NCBI RefSeq assembly: GCF_051014445.1
Contig: NC_135141.1
Span: 1,054,001 to 1,118,000, forward strand
Length of the DNA: 64,000 nt
Origin: Colletes latitarsis
Taxonomy: Eukaryota > Arthropoda > Insecta > Hymenoptera > Colletidae
Reading direction: 5' to 3'
In this document: positions 56,701-64,000 of the stretch, one piece after another
Position numbering within the stretch: the stretch's first letter is position 1
Layout: each line of letters begins with the position of its first letter
Position numbers and translations under genes: made by a program
The notes under the pieces: model-generated
Databases searched by the model: none
Told to the model about the DNA's origin: nothing
Seen by the model: the letters and a program-made list of their open reading frames with translations, nothing else

Positions 56701-59700
56701 CGGGCATAACGCAGACCTAATCCAGACCTTTCCGGTGTCATCTTTTAAAATATTGATCGAAACCAAGTTTAGTGGACTGTTTCAGTGTGGTACCACATTA
56801 CTACGTAACTCAAACACGAAAAAACCCAGGATCTGGCCAACAAGTATGCGAAGAAGGCAAAATCATGAGCCAGATGCGCGCATAACCCAGACCTAACCCA
56901 GACCTAACCGGTGTTATCCTCCAAAATATAGATCGAAGACAAATTTAATGGACTGTTTCTGTGTGGTACCGCATTACTACGTGATTCAAACCCGATGAAA
57001 CCCAGGATCTGGCCAACAAGTATGCAAAGAAGGCAAAATCATGAGCCAGATGCGCGCATAACCCAGACCTAACCCAAACCTAACCGGTGTTTTCCTCTAA
57101 AATATTGATCGAAACTAGGTTTAATTGACTGTTTCACTGTGGTACCACATCACTACGTGATTCAAACTGGAAAAACCCAGGATCAGGCCAACAAGTATGC
57201 GAAGAAGGCAAAATCATGTGCCAGATGCAGGCATAACCCAGACCTAACGCAGACCTAACCGGTTTTATCCTCTAAAATATTGATCGAAACCAGCTTTAAT
57301 TGACTGCTACTGTGTGGCACCACATTACTACGTGATTCAAATCCGAAAAAACCCAGGATCTGGCCAACAAGTATGCAAAGAAGGCAAAATCATGAGCCAG
57401 ATGCGCGCATAACCCAGACCTAAACCAGACCTAACCGGTGTCATCCTCTAAAATATTGATCGAAACCAAGTTTAATGGGCCGTTTCAGTGTGGTACCACA
57501 TTACTACGTGACTGAAACCCGAAAAAACCCAGGATCTGGCCAACAAGTATGCGAAGAAGGCAAAATCATGACCCAGATGCTTGCATAACCCAGACCTAAC
57601 CCAGACCTAACCGATTTTATCCTCTAAAATATTTATCGAAACCAAGTTTAATGGGCCATTTCAGTGTGGTACCACATTACTACATGACTCAAACCCGAAT
57701 AAACCCAGGATCTGGCCAACAAGTATGCGAAGAAGGCAAAATCATGAGCCAGATGCGTGCATAACCCAGACCTAACCCAGACCTAACCGGTTTTATCCTG
57801 TAAAATATTGATCGAAACCAGCTTTAATTGACTGTTTCAATGTGGTACAACGTTACTACCTGATTCAAATTCGAGAAAACCCAGAATCTGGCCAACAAGT
57901 ATGCGAAGAAGGCAAAATCATGAGCCAGATGCGGGCCTTAACCAGACGTAACCCAGACCTAACCGGTTTTATCCTCTAAAATATTGATCGAAACCAGTTT
58001 TTATTGACTGTTTCTGTGTGGTACCACATTACTACGTGATTCAAATCCGAAAAAACCCAGGATCTGGCCAACAAGTATGCAAAGAAGGCAAAATCATGAG
58101 CCAGATGCGGGCATAACCCAGACCTAACCCAGACCTAACCGGTTTTATCCTCTAAAATATTGATCGAAACCAGGTTTAATCGACTGTTTCAATGTGGGAC
58201 AACATTACTACGTGATTCAAACCCGAAAAAACCCAGAATGTAGCCAACAAGTATGCGAAGAAGGCAAAATCATGAGCCAGATGCGGGCATAACCCAGACC
58301 TAACCCAGACCTAACCGGTGTCATCCTTTAAAATATTGATCGAAACCAGGTTTAATCGACAGTTTCAATGTGGTACCACATTACTACGTGATTCAAATCC
58401 GAAAAAACCCAGGATCTGGCCAACAAGTATGCAAAGAAGGCAAAATCATGAGCCAGATGCGCGCATAACCCAGACCTAACCCAGACCTAACCGGTTTTAT
58501 CCTCTAAAATATTGATCAAACCAGATTTAGTTGACTGTTTCGTTGTGGTACCGCATTACTACGTGATTCAAACAGGGTAAAACCCGGGTTCTGGCCAACA
58601 AGTATGCGATGAAGGCTGAATCATGAGCGAGACGCGGGCATAACCCAGACCTAACCCAGACCTAACCGGTTTTATCCTCTAAAATATTGATCGAAACCAG
58701 GTTTTATTGACTGTTACTGTGTGGTACCACATTACTACGTGATTCAAATCCGAAAAAACCCAGGATCTGGCCAACAAGTATGCAAAGAAGGCAAAATCAT
58801 GAGCCAGATGCGGGCATAACCCAGACCTAACCCAGACCTAACCGTTTTTATCCTCTAAAATATTGATCGAAACCAGGTTTAATCGACTGTTTCAATGTGG
58901 GACAACATTACTACGTGATTCAAACACGAAATAACCCAGGATGTAGCCAACAAGTATGCGAAGAAGGCAAAATCATGAGCCAGATGCGGGCATAACCCAG
59001 ACCTAACCCAGACCTAACCGGTGTCATCCTTTAAAATATTGATCGAAACCAAGTTTAGTGGACTGTTTCAGTGTGGTACCACATTACTACGTAACTCAAA
59101 CACGAAAAAACCCAGGATCTGGCCAACAAGTATGCGAAGAAGGCAAAATCATGAGCCAGATGCGCGCATAACCCAGACCTAACCCAGACCTAACCGGTGT
59201 TATACTCCAAAATATAGATCGAAGACAAATTTAATGGACTGTTTCTGTGTGGTACCGCATTACTACGTGATTCAAACCCGATGAAACCCAGGATCTGGCC
59301 AACAAGTATGCAAAGAAGGCAAAATCATGAGCCAGATGCGCGCATAAACCAGACCTAACCCAAACCTAACCGGTGTTATCCTCTAAAATATTGATCGAAA
59401 CTAGGTTTAATTGACTGTTTCACTGTGGTACCACATCACTACGTGATTCAAACTGGAAAAACCCAGGATCAGGCCAACAAGTATGCAAAGAAGGCAAAAT
59501 CATGAGCCAGATGCGCGCATAACCCAGACCTAAACCAGACCTAACCGGTTTTATCCTGTAAAATATTGATCGAAACCAAGTTTAATGGGCCATTTCAGTG
59601 TGGTACCACATTACTACGTGACCCAAACCCGAAAAAACCCAGGTTCCGGCCAACAAGTATGCGAAGAAGGCAAAATCATGAGCCAGATGCGGGCATAAGC

Positions 59701-60123
59701 CAGACCTAACCCAGACCTAACCGGTTTTATCCTCTAAAATATTGATCGAAACCAGGTTTTATTGACTGTTACTGTGTGGTACCACATTACTACGTGATTC
59801 AAATCCGAAAAAACCCAGGATCTGGCCAACAAGTATGCAAAGAAGGCAAAATCATGAGCCAGATGCGGGCATAACCCAGACCTAACCCAGACCTAACCGT
59901 TTTTATCCTCTAAAATATTGATCGAAACCAGGTTTAATCGACTGTTTCAATGTGGGACAACATTACTACGTGATTCAAACACGAAATAACCCAGGATGTA
60001 GCCAACAAGTATGCGAAGAAGGCAAAATCATGAGCCAGATGCGGGCATAACCCAGACCTAACCCAGACCTAACCGGTTTTATCCTGTAAAATATTGATCG
60101 AAACCAGCTTTAATTGACTGTTT

Positions 60124-63100
60124 CAATGGGGTTCAACATTACTACGTGATTCAAATTCGAGAAAACCCGGGATCTGGCCAACAAGTATGCGAAGAAGTCA
60201 AAATCATGAGCCAGATGCGGGCATAACCCAGACCTAATCCAGACCTAACCGGTGTCATCCTTTAAAATATTGATCGAAACCAAGTTTAGTGGACTGATTC
60301 AGTGTGGTACCACATTACTACGTAACTCAAACACGAAAAAACCCAGGATCTGGCCAACAAGAATGCGAAGAAGGCAAAATCATGAGCCAGATGCGGGCAT
60401 AACACAGACCTAACCCAGACCTAACCGGTTTTATCCTCTAAAATATTGATCGAAACCAGATTTAGTTGACTGTTTCGTTGTGGTACCGCATTACTACGTG
60501 ATTCAAACAGGGTAAAACCCGGGTTCTGGCCAACAAGTATGCGATGAAGGCTGAATCATGAGCGAGACGCGGGCATAACCCAGACCTAACCCAGACCTAA
60601 CCGGAGTTATCGTCCTAAATATTGATCGAAACTAGCTTTAATTGACTGCTACTGTGTGGTACCACATTACTACGTGATTCAAATCCGCAAAAACCCAGGA
60701 TCTGGCCAACAAGTATGCAAAGAAGGCAAAATCATGAGCCAGATGCGCGCATAACCCAGACCTAACCAAGACCTAACCGGTATTATCCTCTAAAATATTG
60801 ATCGAAACCAGTTTTTATTGACTGTTACTGTGTGGTACCACATTACTACGTGATTCAAATCCGAAAAAACCCAGGATCTGGCCAACAAGTATGCAAAGAA
60901 GGTAAAATCATGAGCCAAATGCGGGCATAACCCAGACTTAACCCAGACTTAACCGGTGTCATCCTTTAAAATATTGATCGAAACCAAGTTTAATGGACTG
61001 TTTCAGTGTGGTACCACATTACTACGTGACTCAAACCCGAAAAAATCCAGGATGTAGCCAACAAGTATGCGAAGAAGACAAAATCATGAGCCAGATGCGG
61101 ACATAAGCCAGACCTAACCCAGACCTAACCGGTTTTATCCTCTAAAATATTGATCGAAACCAGGTTTAATCGACAGTTTCAATGTGGTACAACATTACTA
61201 CGTGATTCAAACCCGAAAAAACCCAGGATGTAGCCAACAAGTATGCGAAGAAGGCAAAATCATGAGCCAGATGCGGGCATAACCCAGACATAACCGGTTT
61301 TGTCCTCTAAAATATTGATCGAAATCAGGTTTAATTGACTGTTACCGTGTGGTGCCACATTACTATCTGATTCAAACCCGAGAAGACCACGGATGTGGCC
61401 AGCAAGGATGCGAAGAAGGCAAAATCATGAGCCAGCTGCAGGCATAACCCAGACCTAACGCAGACCTAACCGGTTTTATCCTCTAAAATATAGATCGAAA
61501 CCAGCTTTAATTGACTGCTACTGTGTGGCACCACATTACTACGTGATTCAAATCCGAAAAAACCCAGGATCTGGCCAACAAGTATGCAAAGAAGGCAAAA
61601 TCATGAGCCAGATGCGCGCATAACCCAGACCTAAACCAGACCTAACCGGTGTCATCCTCTAAAATATTGATCGAAACCAAGTTTAATGGGCCATTTCAGT
61701 GTGGTACCACATTACTACGTGACCCAAACCCGAAAAAACCCAGGTTCCGGCCAACAAGTATGCGAAGAAGGCAAAATCATGAGCCAGATGCGGGCATAAG
61801 CCAGACCTAACCCAGACCTAACCGGTTTTATCCTCTAAAATATTGATCGAAACCAGGTTTTATTGACTGTTACTGTGTGGTACCACATTACTACGTGATT
61901 CAAATCCGAAAAAACCCAGGATCTGGCCAACAAGTATGCAAAGAAGGCAAAATCACGAGCCAGATGCGGGCATAACCCAGACCTAACCCAGACCTAACCG
62001 GTTTTATCCTCTAAAATATTGATCGAAACCAGGTTTAATCGACTGTTTCAATCTGGGACAACATTACTACGTGATTCAAACACGAAAAAACCCAGGATGT
62101 AGCCAACAAGTATGCGAAGAAGGCAAAATCATGAGCCAGATGCGGGCATAACCCAGACCTAACCCAGACCTAACCGGTTTTATCCTGTAAAATATTGATC
62201 GAAACCAGCTTTAATTGACTGTTTCAATGTGGTTCAACATTACTACGTGATTCAAATTCGAGAAAACCCGGGATCTGGCCAACAAGTATGCGAAGAAGTC
62301 AAAATCATGAGCCAGATGCGGGCATAACCCAGACCTAATCCAGACCTAACCGGTGTCATCCTTTAAAATATTGTTCGAAACCAAGTTTAGTGGACTGTTT
62401 CAGTGTGGTACCACATTACTACGTAACTCAAACACGAAAAAACCCAGGATCTGGCCAACAAGAATGCGAAGAAGGCAAAATCATGAGCCAGATGCGGGCA
62501 TAACACAGACCTAACCCAGACCTAACCGGTTTTATCCTCTAAAATATTGATCGAAACCAGATTTAGTTGACTGTTTCGTTGTGGTACCGCATTACTACGT
62601 GATTCAAACAGGGTAAAACCCGGGTTCTGGCCAACAAGTATGCGATGAAGGCTGAATCATGAGCGAGACGCGGGCATAACCCAGACCTAACCCAGACCTA
62701 ACCGGAGTTATCGTCCTAAATATTGATCGAAACTAGCTTTAATTGACTGCTACTGTGTGGTACCACATTACTACGTGATTCAAATCCGCAAAAACCCAGG
62801 ATCTGGCCAACAAGTATGCAAAGAAGGCAAAATCATGAGCCAGATGCGCGCATAACCCAGACCTAAACCAGACCTAACCGGTGTCATCCTCTAAAATATT
62901 GATCGAAACCAAGTTTAATGGGCCGTTTCAGTGTGGTACCACATTACTACGTGACTGAGACCCGAATAAACCCAGGATCTGGCCAACAAGTATGCGAAGA
63001 AGGCAAAATCATGAGCCAGATGCGGGCCTTAACCAGACGTAACCAAGACCTAACCGGTTTTATCCTCTAAAATATTGATCGAAACCAGTTTTTATTGACT

Positions 63101-63600
63101 GTTACTGTGTGGTACCACATTACTACGTGATTCAAATCCGAAAAAACCCAGGATCTGGCCAACAAGTATGCAAAGAAGGTAAAATCATGAGCCAGATGCG
63201 GGCATAACCCAGACCTAACCCAGACTTAACCGGTGTCATCCTTTAAAATATTGATCGAAACCAAGTTTAATGGACTGTTTCAGTGTGGTACCACATTACT
63301 ACGTGACTCAAACCCGAAAAAATCCAGGATGTAGCCAACAAGTATGCGAAGAAGACAAAATCATGAGCCAGATGCGGACATAAGCCAGACCTAACCCAGA
63401 CCTAACCGGTTTTATCCTCTAAAATATTGATCGAAACCAGGTTTAATCGACAGTTTCAATGTGGTACAACATTACTACGTGATTCAAACCCGAAAAAACC
63501 CAGGATGTAGCCAACAAGTATGCGAAGAAGGCAAAATCATGAGCCAGATGCGGGCATAACCCAGACATAACCGGTTTTGTCCTCTAAAATATTGATCGAA
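60124..63600. repeat. 2,101-bp tandem duplication near the right end
   Basis: The unusual CCGGAGTTATCGTCCTAAAT occurs at 60601 and 62702, and the GGTTCAACATTACTACGTGA variant with CCCGGGATCTGG near 60130 and 62231, all 2,101 bp apart. This is about twelve monomers. The end of the second copy is approximate. Confidence 0.75.
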
Positions 63601-64000
63601 ACCAGGATTTATTGACTGTTACTGTGTGGTACCACATTACTACGTGATTCAAATCCGAAAAAACCCAGGATCTGGCCAGCAAGTATGCAAAGAAGGCAAA
63701 ATCATGAGCCAGATGCGGGCATAAGCCGGACCTAACCCAGACATAACCGGTGTAATCATTTAAAATATTGATCGAAACCAAGTTTAATGAATTGCTTCAG
63801 TGTGGTACCACATTACTACGTGACTCAAACCCGAAAAAACCCAGGATCTGGCCAACAAGTATGCGAAGAAGGCAAAATCATGAGCCAGATGCGGGCATAA
63901 GCCAGACCTAACCCAGACCTAACCGGTTTTATCCTCTAAAATATTGGTCGAAACCAGGTTTTATTGACTGTTACTGTGTGGTACCACATTACTACGTGAT

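Larger units (their letters stand above)
12039..64000. repeat. Satellite array, right flank (about 176-bp monomer, higher-order repeats)
   Basis: Nearly 52 kb of head-to-tail monomers with the same landmarks and orientation as the left flank. Several monomer classes recur: a GTTTCGTTGTGG class followed by CAAACAGGGTAAAACCC; an AATGTGGGACAACATT class usually followed by GGATGTAGCC; a class with CACAGAAAACCTAGG and AATGCGGAAAAGG; and a GGGCCGTTTCAG class. These classes recur in the same order, giving higher-order repeats. I saw no gene, other transposon or RNA gene in this stretch. The 60-110-codon minus-strand reading frames in it are translations of the satellite. Confidence 0.97.

Overview
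The window is one long satellite DNA array interrupted by a single full-length non-LTR (LINE-type) retrotransposon. It contains no ordinary host gene, tRNA, rRNA or CRISPR array that I can see. The retrotransposon belongs to the R1 clade (the R1/TRAS/SART/RT1 group), which is known essentially from arthropods, so the source is most likely an insect or other arthropod. The species cannot be named from the sequence.

Layout. Positions 1-6484 and 12027-64000 are tandem head-to-tail monomers of about 176 bp, roughly 330 copies, all in one orientation. Shorter monomers of about 165 bp lack one copy of an internal 11-bp subrepeat. Each monomer carries the telomere-like word CCTAACC inside that subrepeat, most carry the 12-bp palindrome TGTGGTACCACA, and a 7-bp inverted repeat flanks the segment where the retrotransposon inserted. 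Higher-order repeats of about 1.57, 1.75, 2.1, 3.7-3.9 and 7.0 kb are visible and are most obvious from about 19 kb onward.

The retrotransposon occupies 6485-12026 (5,542 bp, + strand). A 12-bp target-site duplication, GGATCTGGCCAA, flanks it (6473-6484 and 12027-12038; 13 bp if one A of the tail is counted). It has a 5' UTR of about 380 nt, ORF1 (6869-8748; coiled coil, RRM-like region, three zinc knuckles), ORF2 (8748-11888; AP-like endonuclease, reverse transcriptase, C-terminal CCHC finger), a 3' UTR with a perfect 12-bp hairpin, and a 29-nt poly(A) tail. The ORFs meet at TAATG, the stop-start overlap known from SART1. Two lesions are present: a -1 frame break at a C10 run near the end of ORF1 and one in-frame TAG in ORF2. 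Everything else reads open, so this copy is young, or the lesions are sequencing errors, or they are recoding sites.

The most unusual signal is that the retrotransposon's coding sequence is packed with local inverted repeats: stems of 9-19 bp, several perfect at 12-16 bp, from the 5' UTR to the 3' UTR. Where a stem has a single mismatch, it is in every case I noted a pair that can form G-U in the sense RNA, not A-C. Reverse transcriptase motifs A, B and C each lie in such a hairpin, and the YAD codons of the active site form the loop of one. This looks like pervasive ordered RNA structure in the sense transcript. I inferred it by eye; it needs a codon-aware randomisation test.
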